Assembly: GCA_963730065.1 (NCBI GenBank)
Contig: CAVSQL010000029.1
Coordinates: 191,259-255,258, forward strand
DNA length: 64,000 nt
Source: UBA9676 sp963730065
GTDB taxonomy: Bacteria > Actinomycetota > Actinomycetes > Streptosporangiales > Streptosporangiaceae
Direction: 5' to 3'
Shown here: piece by piece, positions 16,652 through 23,754 of the stretch
Position numbering within the stretch: position 1 is the stretch's first letter
Layout: each line of letters opens with the position of its first letter
Program-made: the position numbers and the translations under genes
The notes under the pieces: generated by a model
Seen by the model: only the letters and a program-made list of their open reading frames with translations
Told to the model about the DNA's origin: nothing
The model's database searches: none

Positions 16652-17374
16652 ATGGCAGCGGCTTCGACGTTCCGCCCCCGGCTGGCGGCTGGTGAGACCC
16701 TCTACGGCGCCTGGTCCACGGTTCCCTCGCCGCTCAGTGTGCGGCTGCTGGCGGCCGCGGGAGTCGACTACGTGGTGGTGGATCTGCAGCACGGTGGCGC
16801 GACCGAGCACGACCTGCCCGGCCTGACCAGCGCGATCCGGCTGGCTGGCGCGACGCCTATCGGCCGGGTCCGGCACGCTCACCCGGCCGACATCGGGCGG
16901 GCGCTCGATCTGGGCTGTGAGGGCGTCATCGTGCCCAACGTCAGCTCGGCGGCCCAGGCGCGTGAGGCCGCCGGGGCCTGCCGCTACCCGCCGGCCGGGT
17001 ACCGGTCGGGTGGCGGGGCGATGACCGGTGTGGGCGAGCCGTTCTGCATCATCATGGTCGAGTCGGCGGAGGCGGTCGCGGACCTGGAAGCGACGCTGGC
17101 GCACGACGGCGTGGACGGTATCTACGTCGGCCCCAGGGATCTGTCCTACTCACTGGGCTGCCCGCTGGACCCGGACCACCCGGTGCTCAAACAGGCGCTG
17201 GAACAGGTCCGGTCCGCCTGCGCCGCGGCTGGCAAGCCGGCCGGCGTTCACGCCTCCGACGGCGCGACAGCGCGGCGGTACCGCGACGGCGGCTGCAGCC
17301 TGATCACGGTGGCCACGGACGCGCTCGCCATCTCCCGCACCGCCGCGGCCGAACTCGCCACCGCCCGGGGCTGA
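16652..17374 (+). CDS. HpcH/HpaI-family aldolase (2-oxo acid aldolase)
   Basis: This 240-aa protein is a metal-dependent class II aldolase of the HpcH/HpaI type, which reversibly cleaves 4-hydroxy-2-oxo acids to pyruvate and an aldehyde. VVVDLQHGGATEHDL and RVRHAHPADIGRALDLGCEG hold the catalytic and phosphate-side residues. IMVESAEAV and YVGPRDLSYSLG supply the Glu and Asp metal ligands of the family. The ATG at 16652 gives the usual family length; an upstream in-frame stretch from 16565 is Arg/Gly/Trp-rich and not conserved. No pathway partners are adjacent. Confidence 0.9.
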   Translation: MAAASTFRPRLAAGETLYGAWSTVPSPLSVRLLAAAGVDYVVVDLQHGGATEHDLPGLTSAIRLAGATPIGRVRHAHPADIGRALDLGCEGVIVPNVSSAAQAREAAGACRYPPAGYRSGGGAMTGVGEPFCIIMVESAEAVADLEATLAHDGVDGIYVGPRDLSYSLGCPLDPDHPVLKQALEQVRSACAAAGKPAGVHASDGATARRYRDGGCSLITVATDALAISRTAAAELATARG

Positions 17375-17428
17375 CAGCGTTCACCCGGCCGGTGCGCGTT
17401 CCCGTACCCGCCCACCCGAACCAGCGGC

Positions 17429-17989
17429 TCACGCGACCGGTTCAGCTGTCCGGCTGAAGAAAGTGAAGCGGACTCGCGCGTAGGTGCGGACGCTGGACAC
17501 GTGCAGATGCTTGAGGGGAACCTCGGTGCTTTCGGCCGGATCGTGCTGGACCACGACAACCGGATCCGCGGCCAGCCAGCCGGGCCGCCGGTCGAGGAGC
17601 TGCATCGTCCGCGGCCATAGCTCATGCCACTGGGGCGGTCCGACAAAAATTAGGTCGAAGGGCGATGGGGTCCCGCGCAAATACGCGAAGACGTCTCCCG
17701 CTACCACATGCGCGTTCCCGGCCAGGCGGGTCAGCTCGAGGTTGTACCGGATGTCCGCCAAGGCGCTAGCCGAGCGCTCAACGAATGTGGCATGTGTGCT
17801 TCCCCTGCTCAGGGCCTCGATTCCAATCCCGCCGGTGCCCGCGAAAAGATCCAGGAAGTTACTGCCCAGAAGGCGGGGCGCGAGAATATTGAAGAGGCTC
17901 TCCTTCGCGCGGTCCGTGACTGGACGTGTATCCCGCGTGCTCGGAGACCTGAGTTTGCGGCCCTTGGCCGTTCCGGAAATGACCCGCAC
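17429..17989 (-). CDS. RsmD-like rRNA methyltransferase with altered catalytic motif
   Basis: A 186-aa protein that follows RsmD (16S rRNA m2G966 methyltransferase) from end to end: MRVISGTAKGRKL at the N-terminus, PVTDRAKESLFNIL, motif I NFLDLFAGTGGIGIEALSRG and FVERS. Motif IV, normally DPPY/DPPF and essential for N-methyl transfer, reads GPPQ (117-120) in LIFVGPPQW. Loss of the Asp predicts a catalytically dead or re-purposed paralogue. The usual neighbours (coaD, recG) are absent. The start is GTG 17989. The family assignment is strong; activity is doubtful. Confidence 0.85.
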   Translation of the reverse strand: MRVISGTAKGRKLRSPSTRDTRPVTDRAKESLFNILAPRLLGSNFLDLFAGTGGIGIEALSRGSTHATFVERSASALADIRYNLELTRLAGNAHVVAGDVFAYLRGTPSPFDLIFVGPPQWHELWPRTMQLLDRRPGWLAADPVVVVQHDPAESTEVPLKHLHVSSVRTYARVRFTFFSRTAEPVA

Positions 17990-18249
17990 CTGAACCCCGC
18001 TACTGCGCCGGGTCCCGCTTGACCGCGTCGGACATGATCTTCCTGCTTCCTGGCGGTCCTGCCCGGCGCCTGACCGCCCGACTGGACAGTCATGAGCGGA
18101 TCCCGCGCGAAGGCCGGGCCTCGTGCCCTCGATCGCTGCCCCAGGCCGGGCTGGCTGGCAGCTCAGATCCGGCAGGCGGGTCTGCCGGGGGCCAGGATAG
18201 TCCGGCAGCCGCGGTCGGCGCGAGCCTGCGGCCGTGCGAAACGGTGCCG

Positions 18250-18277
18250 TTGACGGCGGCGAGCCAGCGGCTAAATT
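18250..18277 (+). promoter_or_regulatory. Housekeeping-type promoter for the cysteine uORF-sulfurtransferase unit
   Basis: TTGACG (18250-18255) and TAAATT (18272-18277) are separated by 16 bp, a good match to a primary-sigma promoter and conspicuous in this GC-rich sequence. The expected transcription start, 6-8 bp after the -10 box, falls at about 18284-18286, directly on the GTG/ATG of the small upstream ORF, which would make that ORF leaderless. Confidence 0.6.
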
Positions 18278-18287
18278 GCGTGGTGTG

Positions 18288-18347
18288 ATGGTTTGGGCGC
18301 CCTGCGGCGGCTCGTGCGGCCGCGGAGGCGATAGCTGGCGGAGGTGA
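18288..18347 (+). CDS. Upstream leader peptide with two cysteines (uORF)
   Basis: A 19-residue ORF, MVWAPCGGSCGRGGDSWRR, lies between the promoter and the sulfurtransferase. Its stop (18345-18347) overlaps a possible GTG start of that gene (18344), and its last codons contain the Shine-Dalgarno GGAGGTGAGG of the downstream start. In mycobacteria, short leaderless uORFs with cysteine codons are known to attenuate sulfur-metabolism operons. Here the two Cys are separated rather than consecutive, so a similar role is a hypothesis. A start at GTG 18285 would add one residue. Confidence 0.4.
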   Translation: MVWAPCGGSCGRGGDSWRR

Positions 18348-18355
18348 GGTCAACC

Positions 18356-19237
18356 GTGGCGCTGCCATCTGATTCCGCGGCCAAGTTCGCCGAGTATGCG
18401 CATCCGGAGATGATCGTGACGACCGACTGGGTGTCCGGGCACCTGGACGACCCTGGGCTGATGGTGGCCGAGTCCGATGAGGATGTGCTGCTGTATGAGA
18501 CCGGCCATGTCCCGGGCGCGGTCAAGCTTGACTGGCACACCGAGCTCAACGACCCGGTCACCCGCGACTACGTCGATGGGGCTGGCTTCGCCCGGCTGAT
18601 GTCGCAGAAGGGGATCAGCCGGGACAACACGCTGGTGCTCTACGGCGACAGGAACAACTGGTGGGCCGCGTATGCCCTCTGGGTCTGCTCGCTGTTCGGC
18701 CACCCGGACCTGCGCCTGATGGACGGCGGGCGGGCCAAGTGGATCGCCGAGGGCCGCCCGCTCACGACCGACGTCCCCTCGCGGCCGCGGGCGGACTACC
18801 CGGTGATCGAGCGCGACGACACACAGATCCGCGTGTTCCAGGACCAGGTACGGGCCCACCTTGGCCAGCCGCTGATCGATGTGCGCTCTCCCGGCGAGTA
18901 CACCGGCGAGCTGCTGCACATGCCCGATTACCCGCAGGAAGGCGCCCTCCGCGGAGGGCACATCCCCGGCGCCAGGAGCGTCCCCTGGGCCCGGGCGGCC
19001 GCCGAGGATGCCACCTTCCGCACCCGGGCCGAGCTCGAGGCCATCTACGCCGGTGAGGCCGGGCTGCGCCCCGAGGACGACATCGTGGTCTACTGCCGCA
19101 TCGGTGAGCGGTCCAGCCACACCTGGTTCGTGCTCCACCACCTGCTCGGCTACCCGCACGTGCGTAACTACGACGGGTCGTGGACCGAGTGGGGGAACAG
19201 CGTCCGGGTACCCATCACCCGCGGGGAGAGCCCGTGA
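18356..19237 (+). CDS. sseA: Thiosulfate/3-mercaptopyruvate sulfurtransferase (tandem rhodanese)
   Basis: A 293-aa protein with two rhodanese domains. The N-terminal inactive domain contains HVPGAVKLDWHTELND; the C-terminal catalytic domain contains LIDVRSPGEYTGEL, GHIPGARSVPW and the active-site loop CRIGERSS with Cys247. The enzyme passes sulfane sulfur from thiosulfate or mercaptopyruvate to acceptors via a Cys persulfide. The GTG at 18356 is favoured because GGAGGTGAGG lies about 11 nt upstream; the GTG at 18344 is an alternative. The sufE-like gene follows with a 4-bp overlap, a classic actinobacterial pair. Confidence 0.93.
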   Translation: MALPSDSAAKFAEYAHPEMIVTTDWVSGHLDDPGLMVAESDEDVLLYETGHVPGAVKLDWHTELNDPVTRDYVDGAGFARLMSQKGISRDNTLVLYGDRNNWWAAYALWVCSLFGHPDLRLMDGGRAKWIAEGRPLTTDVPSRPRADYPVIERDDTQIRVFQDQVRAHLGQPLIDVRSPGEYTGELLHMPDYPQEGALRGGHIPGARSVPWARAAAEDATFRTRAELEAIYAGEAGLRPEDDIVVYCRIGERSSHTWFVLHHLLGYPHVRNYDGSWTEWGNSVRVPITRGESP

Positions 19238-19671
19238 CCGCCGCCACGCTCCATCCTCGGCTGCAGGAGATCGCCGACGACTTCAACGCGCTCCCAGATG
19301 CAGAACGGCTGCAGCTGCTGCTCGAGTTCTCCGAGGAACTGCCGTCACTGCCACCCCGCTACGCGGAGCACCCAGATCTGCTCGAGCCCGTGCCCGAATG
19401 CCAGTCGCCGCTGTTCCTGGCCGTCGAGGTGGAACCGGACGCGACCGTGCACCTGTTCTTCGACGCGCCCCGGGAAGCGCCGACCACCCGCGGCTTCGCC
19501 GGCATCCTGCACACCGGGCTGGACGGGCTCAGCGCCGACGAGGTGCTGGCCACGCCGGGCGAGTTCACCAGCCAGCTCGGATTGCAGGAGCTGGTAAGCC
19601 CGCTGCGGCTGCGCGGCATGGCCGCGATGTTGGGCCGGATCAAGCGCCAGGTCCGCGAGCAGCGCGACTGA
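19234..19671 (+). CDS. SufE-family sulfur-acceptor protein
   Basis: This 145-aa protein has the SufE pattern: FNALPDAERLQLLLEFSEEL at the N-terminus, the catalytic loop PVPECQSPLFL with Cys56 as persulfide acceptor, a strand pair with VHLFFDAPREAPTTRGFAGIL and a closing helix MAAMLGRIKRQV. SufE relays persulfide sulfur during Fe-S cluster assembly or sulfur trafficking. Its GTG start overlaps the sulfurtransferase stop (GTGA), which couples their synthesis and supports direct sulfur hand-over from the rhodanese rather than from a cysteine desulfurase. Confidence 0.93.
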   Translation: MTAATLHPRLQEIADDFNALPDAERLQLLLEFSEELPSLPPRYAEHPDLLEPVPECQSPLFLAVEVEPDATVHLFFDAPREAPTTRGFAGILHTGLDGLSADEVLATPGEFTSQLGLQELVSPLRLRGMAAMLGRIKRQVREQRD

Positions 19672-20152
19672 TCCTGCCCGCAGGGGCGGCGAAGCTTCCT
19701 CAGCACGTGCGGAGCGCAGCCGGACGGCAGGCGGGCCGAGGCTCGTTCCGTCCGCTGCCGGTGGGGCAGGAAGGGGGGCGCCGCCGCCGGACCAGGTCAT
19801 CGCGCACACGAACCTGTACTGGGCCCACCAGACGGCGCCGGGGCGAACGGCCGGGACGGTCGAGACCAGGGATGTCGACTTCAGCGGCACGTCCTGAAGC
19901 CGCGACCGACCCGAACCGGGTCAACAGCGCGCCGGTGAGGTTACCGGCAAGCATCAACCAAAGCAGCACAAACTACGGGTACGCCGCCAGGGACTCGAAC
20001 CCCGAACCCGCGGATTCAGTGCTTGGCCCAGGCCAGCCCGGCCCGGTTCGGTCCAGTTCGCTGCGCAGCTCAGACGGCCGATGCGTACGTCGCTGCCGCG
20101 ACTGAACCGCAACCCGGGGCGCCACCCGTCATGTGCGGTGGCTGCCGTTGCG
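19672..20152. other. Intergenic region holding a tRNA-Lys 3' fragment and possible debris
   Basis: No intact gene. On the + strand, a short frame (19790-19897) reads DQVIAHTNLYWAHQTAPG then ends at a TGA, and looks like the tail of a lost protein I cannot name. The tRNA-like repeat copy lies at 19975-20019. Confidence 0.5.
19975..20019 (-). repeat. tRNA-Lys 3'-half repeat, copy 1 (putative att site, diverged)
   Basis: On the minus strand this carries the variable region, the T arm (GTTCGAGTC in the loop) and the 3' acceptor strand of a tRNA. A 35-bp core (19982-20016) is identical to the cores at 47271-47305 and 48747-48781. Unlike those copies, it has lost the CTCTTAA anticodon loop, has T for C at one outer position, and has no D arm beside it. 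Confidence 0.65.
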
Positions 20153-20356
20153 TCAGCCGATGACCTTGACGTTCTCCGCCTGGGGTCCCTTTTGGCCCTG
20201 CGTGATGTCGAACTCGACCTTTTGCCCTTCGTCGAGGCTGCGGTAGCCGTCAGCTGTGATCGCGCTGAAGTGCACGAACACATCTGGGCCACCTTCAACC
20301 TCGATGAAGCCGTAGCCTTTGTCGCCGTTGAACCACTTCACCGTGCCCTGCGCCAT
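20153..20356 (-). CDS. cspA: Cold-shock domain protein (CspA family)
   Basis: This 67-aa single-domain protein binds RNA and single-stranded DNA as a five-stranded OB fold. Both nucleic-acid-binding motifs are intact: RNP1 KGYGFIEV (residues 13-20) and RNP2 VFVHFSAI (27-34). Length and sequence match actinobacterial CspA exactly. GAAGAAGG lies six bases before the ATG. The divergent spacer to the hemolysin III gene is 466 bp, enough for the long 5' leader that cold-shock genes often have, though I cannot fold it here. It is the first gene inside the leftmost tRNA-Lys repeat. Confidence 0.96.
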   Translation of the reverse strand: MAQGTVKWFNGDKGYGFIEVEGGPDVFVHFSAITADGYRSLDEGQKVEFDITQGQKGPQAENVKVIG

Positions 20357-20822
20357 CTTGACCTTCTTCGTTCCGGATGCGCCGCCCGCCAAGGGACGGG
20401 GGCCCAACGACTCCCACGATTGCCTTGGCCAGCCTCTCACATGCACCGCGCAGTGGGTGGTAAACCTTCAGTCGCTCACGCGTGTTGGCTGCATGACAAC
20501 CATGCCCGGCCGGCGCCAGCCTGGCTCGTCTCGCACTACGGGCCGAGGCCGCACAAGGCACGTCACCGCGTTGGCTCCCCACCGGTCTAGCCGTCCGGCC
20601 TGCGGCTTTCCGGAAGACGGGGCTGGTCCGCAGGGGTGGCGGCTGTGCCCCTGATGTCACGGTACGGCACATCAAGAGGACTGCCCGCACGACATCTCCA
20701 CGCGCTGCCTCAGCCATGACCCGTCCCGGCGGTCGGGGGACTTCCGGCTCCGGGTGACACTGGGACGGCGAGCATCGGCAACCTGTGAGGTCGCCGGGCC
20801 GGGCGCGAGTTGGAGGCTGACG
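20357..20822. other. Long divergent spacer upstream of the cold-shock and hemolysin III genes
   Basis: 466 bp without a convincing gene. It must contain the promoters of both divergent genes. I see no clear -10/-35 pair. Open frames across it are Arg/Pro-rich and lack ribosome binding sites. Confidence 0.45.
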
Positions 20823-21521
20823 GTGACAGCCACGGATTCCACGGCGGAGCCGCCGGCAGCAGAAGCGTTCTACGACGCCCGGCGCGATGTCTATTACACA
20901 AAGCCCGCACTGCGGGGCTGGCTGCACTTGCTGTGGTTCGAGATCTCGCTGGTGTTCGGGACGCTGCTGCTGGCGCGGGCGCACGGAGCCATGCGGATCA
21001 CAGCCAGCGCGATCTATGTGGCCAGCGTGAGCGGCATGTTCGGTGCCAGCGCGCTGTATCACCGCGGCAGATGGAGTGCCACCTGGCGCCAGCGCCTGCA
21101 GCGGCTGGATCACGCGATGATCTTCTTCCTCATCGCCGGCACGGCAACACCCGCCCTCCTCCTCGCCGTCCGCGGCGCCTTTGGGCTGGCCTGCCTAATC
21201 CTGATGTGGGCACTGACGGTCACGGCGGCCGCGATCCGCATGGCGCGGATGAGCACACCTGAGCTAGTGGCCGGCGCGCTGTTTGTCGGGCTGGGCTGGC
21301 TGGCCGGTCTTACGCTGCCATGGGTGTGGATGCATGCCGGCGTGGCGCCCGCACTGCTGATGCTCACCGGTGGCCTGCTGTACACAGCCGGAGCCCTGTC
21401 ATATCACCGTCGCTGGCCCGACCCCTCCCCATCGGTGTTCGGCTATCACGAGGTCTTTCACGCCTTCGTGTGCGCCGCCGCGACATGCCAGTTCGTCGCG
21501 ATCGCAGTGTTCATCACCTGA
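20823..21521 (+). CDS. Hemolysin III/PAQR-family membrane protein
   Basis: A 232-aa protein with about seven membrane helices after a short N-terminal tail (TKPALRGWLHLLWFE). Family hallmarks are present: SALYHRGRW after helix 2, RLDHAMIFFLIAGTATP in helix 3 and YHEVFHAFV near the C-terminus, whose His and Asp residues form the metal site of the PAQR fold. Bacterial members are called hemolysin III but their physiological role is unclear; lipid hydrolysis or envelope homeostasis has been suggested. The GTG at 20823 is favoured, since the longer frame from 20754 adds non-conserved residues. Confidence 0.9.
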   Translation: MTATDSTAEPPAAEAFYDARRDVYYTKPALRGWLHLLWFEISLVFGTLLLARAHGAMRITASAIYVASVSGMFGASALYHRGRWSATWRQRLQRLDHAMIFFLIAGTATPALLLAVRGAFGLACLILMWALTVTAAAIRMARMSTPELVAGALFVGLGWLAGLTLPWVWMHAGVAPALLMLTGGLLYTAGALSYHRRWPDPSPSVFGYHEVFHAFVCAAATCQFVAIAVFIT

Positions 21522-21904
21522 ACCGCCGCGACGAAGAGATCACCACTCGCCTCGCCCGCTCGGGCCGGCCAACGACGTCGGCGACGCGCCAGCGCGCAGT
21601 CCCACTGATCAGTGGAAAGGCTCTCTGCGCTGGTCCTGACACCGTCTGCCGTCTCGATGCCTTGACGTGCCGTTTCTGCCCGCCAGGAACCGTCGGCCGC
21701 GGTCAGGTCGTGCACGGCGCCAGGCAGGTAGGAAGCAGTTCCTGCACGGCCAGCGCGGGGATGCGGAGGCAGCAAGGAATGGCGCACGCGGTCGCGCTCG
21801 GTGCAGGGTCGTCTGCGCCGGCCACATCGAGGGAAGGTTGACGGATGACCAGGACCGCCGCTCGATAACCCGGTGTCCGCCAATGCCGCCGAAGTGGAGC
21901 AACC
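21522..21904. other. Intergenic region, nothing recognised
   Basis: 383 bp between two same-strand genes. Open frames on both strands are GC artefacts rich in Arg. The downstream VOC gene may have its promoter here. Confidence 0.45.
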
Positions 21905-22384
21905 ATGACAGAATCTCAGCCCCGCAACGATTTCGCCAGCTTCCCCGCGCCCGCCGAGGGCATTCTGGTGGCGATGTTCATCACCGTCCGCAAGGTCGCG
22001 CGATCGCGGGACTTCTACTCCCGCATCCTGGGCGGCACCGTCATCCTGGAGGAGAACCCGTGCACTGTCCGGCTGTCCAACTCGTGGATCATCATGAACC
22101 CCGGCGGGCCGCCCACCCCGGACAAGCCGGGCATCTCGGTGGTCGACTACCAGCCCGGCGACACCACCTCAATCTTCCTGAACCTGCGGGTCGCTGACAT
22201 CCACGCCTGCTACCAGGAGTGGAAGGCGAAAGGAGCAGAGTTCGTTACGCCGCCGATCGACCGCGGCGCGGAGATCCGCTGCTACATGCGGGACCCGGAC
22301 GGATACCTCATCGAGGTCGGCCAGTCCACCGGCCTGCTGCACGGCCATCTCGCCGCAAAGCGCCCGGAGGACCTCCCGGGCTGA
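21905..22384 (+). CDS. VOC superfamily (glyoxalase-like) protein
   Basis: This 159-aa protein has the paired beta-alpha-beta-beta-beta modules of the VOC fold. ILVAMFITVRKVARSRDFYS starts module one, and FLNLRVADIHACYQEWKAKG with a C-terminal YMRDPDGYLIEVGQ strand forms module two. The final Glu in LIEV is a common metal ligand; the expected His ligands are not obvious, so it may bind a ligand without metal chemistry. Members include bleomycin-type resistance proteins and dioxygenases. It may be cotranscribed with the next gene (60 bp gap). Confidence 0.87.
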   Translation: MTESQPRNDFASFPAPAEGILVAMFITVRKVARSRDFYSRILGGTVILEENPCTVRLSNSWIIMNPGGPPTPDKPGISVVDYQPGDTTSIFLNLRVADIHACYQEWKAKGAEFVTPPIDRGAEIRCYMRDPDGYLIEVGQSTGLLHGHLAAKRPEDLPG

Positions 22385-22444
22385 GCTCTGTCACCCGTGC
22401 GCGGCGCCGTGCGGGCGGCACCCAGCTACAAGGAGGGCAATGTT

Positions 22445-23464
22445 ATGACAGCACACTGGCGCACGCCCGCTGGGCTGCACACGGCCTCGGCCCAGCTGCC
22501 CGTCGAGGGCGAGCTGCCGTCTTTGGCCGGTGCGACCGGGTGGCTCAACTCGCCGCCGCTGACACCAGCGGGCCTGCGCGGGAAGGTCGTACTGGCCGGC
22601 TTTTGGACCTATACCTGCGTCAACTGGCTGCGCCAGCTTCCCTACCTCCGGGCCTGGGCCGGGAAATATTCCGGCCACGGGCTGGTGGTGGTGGGCGTCC
22701 ACACGCCCGAGTTCAGCTTCGAGCACAACGCGGATAACGTCCGCCGGGCCGTGCAGGACATGCGGATCGATTACCCGGTCGCCCTCGATAATGACTATGC
22801 GGTATGGCTGGCCTTCGCCAATCACTACTGGCCCGCCCTCTACTTCACCGACGCGCACGGTCATATCCGGCATCACCACTTCGGCGAAGGCGAATACGGC
22901 CAGTCGGAAATGGTTATCCAGCGGCTGCTGGCCGAGGCCGGACCGGCCGGCGCAGGTACTGAACTGGTCTCGGTCGACGCCCGTGGCGTGGAAGCCCCGG
23001 CCGACTGGGCCAGCTTGAGATCACCGGAGAACTACACCGGCTATGAGCGCACCGAGCACTTCGCCTCCCCCGGCGGCGCCGTGCCGGGCAAGCCGCACGC
23101 CTATACCGTCCCGGAGCGGCTGGGGCTGAACCAGTGGGCCCTGTCGGGGGACTGGACCATGGAGGCGGAGGCCGCCACGCTGAACGCGGCGAACGGGCAG
23201 ATCGCCTGCCGCTTCCACGCTCGCGACCTCAACCTCGTCATGGGACCGGCTGCATCAGGAACCCCGGTGCGGTTCCGTGTCCTCATCGACGGACAGCCAC
23301 CCGGCGAGGCCCGCGGCACCGATGCCGACGCCGACGGCGACGGCACGGTCACCGACCAGCGGCTCTACCAGCTCATCCGCCAGCCCGGCCCCATCACCGA
23401 CCGCACCTTCGAGATCACATTCCCCGACTCAGGGGTCCAGGCCTACTGCTTCACCTTCGGCTAG
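22445..23464 (+). CDS. Thioredoxin-like protein related to the DipZ C-terminal domain
   Basis: This 339-aa protein has an N-terminal thioredoxin-like domain (residues 25-165) with FWTYTCVNWLRQLPYLRAW, followed by a Trp-rich beta domain with WALSGDWTMEAEAATLNAAN. This two-part layout is that of the periplasmic half of DipZ. The redox motif is C-V-N-W (Cys58-Trp61), not CxxC; similar Cx2W variants are known in soluble relatives and argue against a normal dithiol role. No signal peptide is seen, so it is probably cytosolic. AAGGAGGGCAATGTT gives a strong ribosome binding site for ATG 22445. Confidence 0.87.
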   Translation: MTAHWRTPAGLHTASAQLPVEGELPSLAGATGWLNSPPLTPAGLRGKVVLAGFWTYTCVNWLRQLPYLRAWAGKYSGHGLVVVGVHTPEFSFEHNADNVRRAVQDMRIDYPVALDNDYAVWLAFANHYWPALYFTDAHGHIRHHHFGEGEYGQSEMVIQRLLAEAGPAGAGTELVSVDARGVEAPADWASLRSPENYTGYERTEHFASPGGAVPGKPHAYTVPERLGLNQWALSGDWTMEAEAATLNAANGQIACRFHARDLNLVMGPAASGTPVRFRVLIDGQPPGEARGTDADADGDGTVTDQRLYQLIRQPGPITDRTFEITFPDSGVQAYCFTFG

Positions 23465-23754
23465 AACCGGGAGGCCCCAGCGACGGTGCGCGACCCTAAT
23501 GGGGATCGATCGCCTCGCCCCGACTTGTGGGTGAGGATGGTCGGCTGAGCCACCAGCGGGTGAGCACTAGCCGACCCAGGACCACCGAGTGAGTCCTAGG
23601 TCTAGATCGTGCCCTGCTGGCTGGTGAGGTCTCCTGCGGTAACGCATCCGGCGTTGGCTAGGAGGACAGCCCGGTCGGCCTCCTGGGCGTGGAGACGGCC
23701 TAGCCTGGGTAGGTGCGCGTGTCATCCGCGCGTCCGCAAGCCCGGGAGGTGCTC

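Noticed and set aside
19975..20019. Apparent tRNA-Lys gene (also at 47263 and 48739)
   Set aside because: Only the 3' half is present in each copy. The sequence to the right shows no D arm or matching 5' acceptor strand, so none is a functional tRNA.
21458..21883. Minus-strand frame between the hemolysin III and VOC genes
   Set aside because: It overlaps the end of the hemolysin III gene, is Arg/Pro-rich and has no ribosome binding site.
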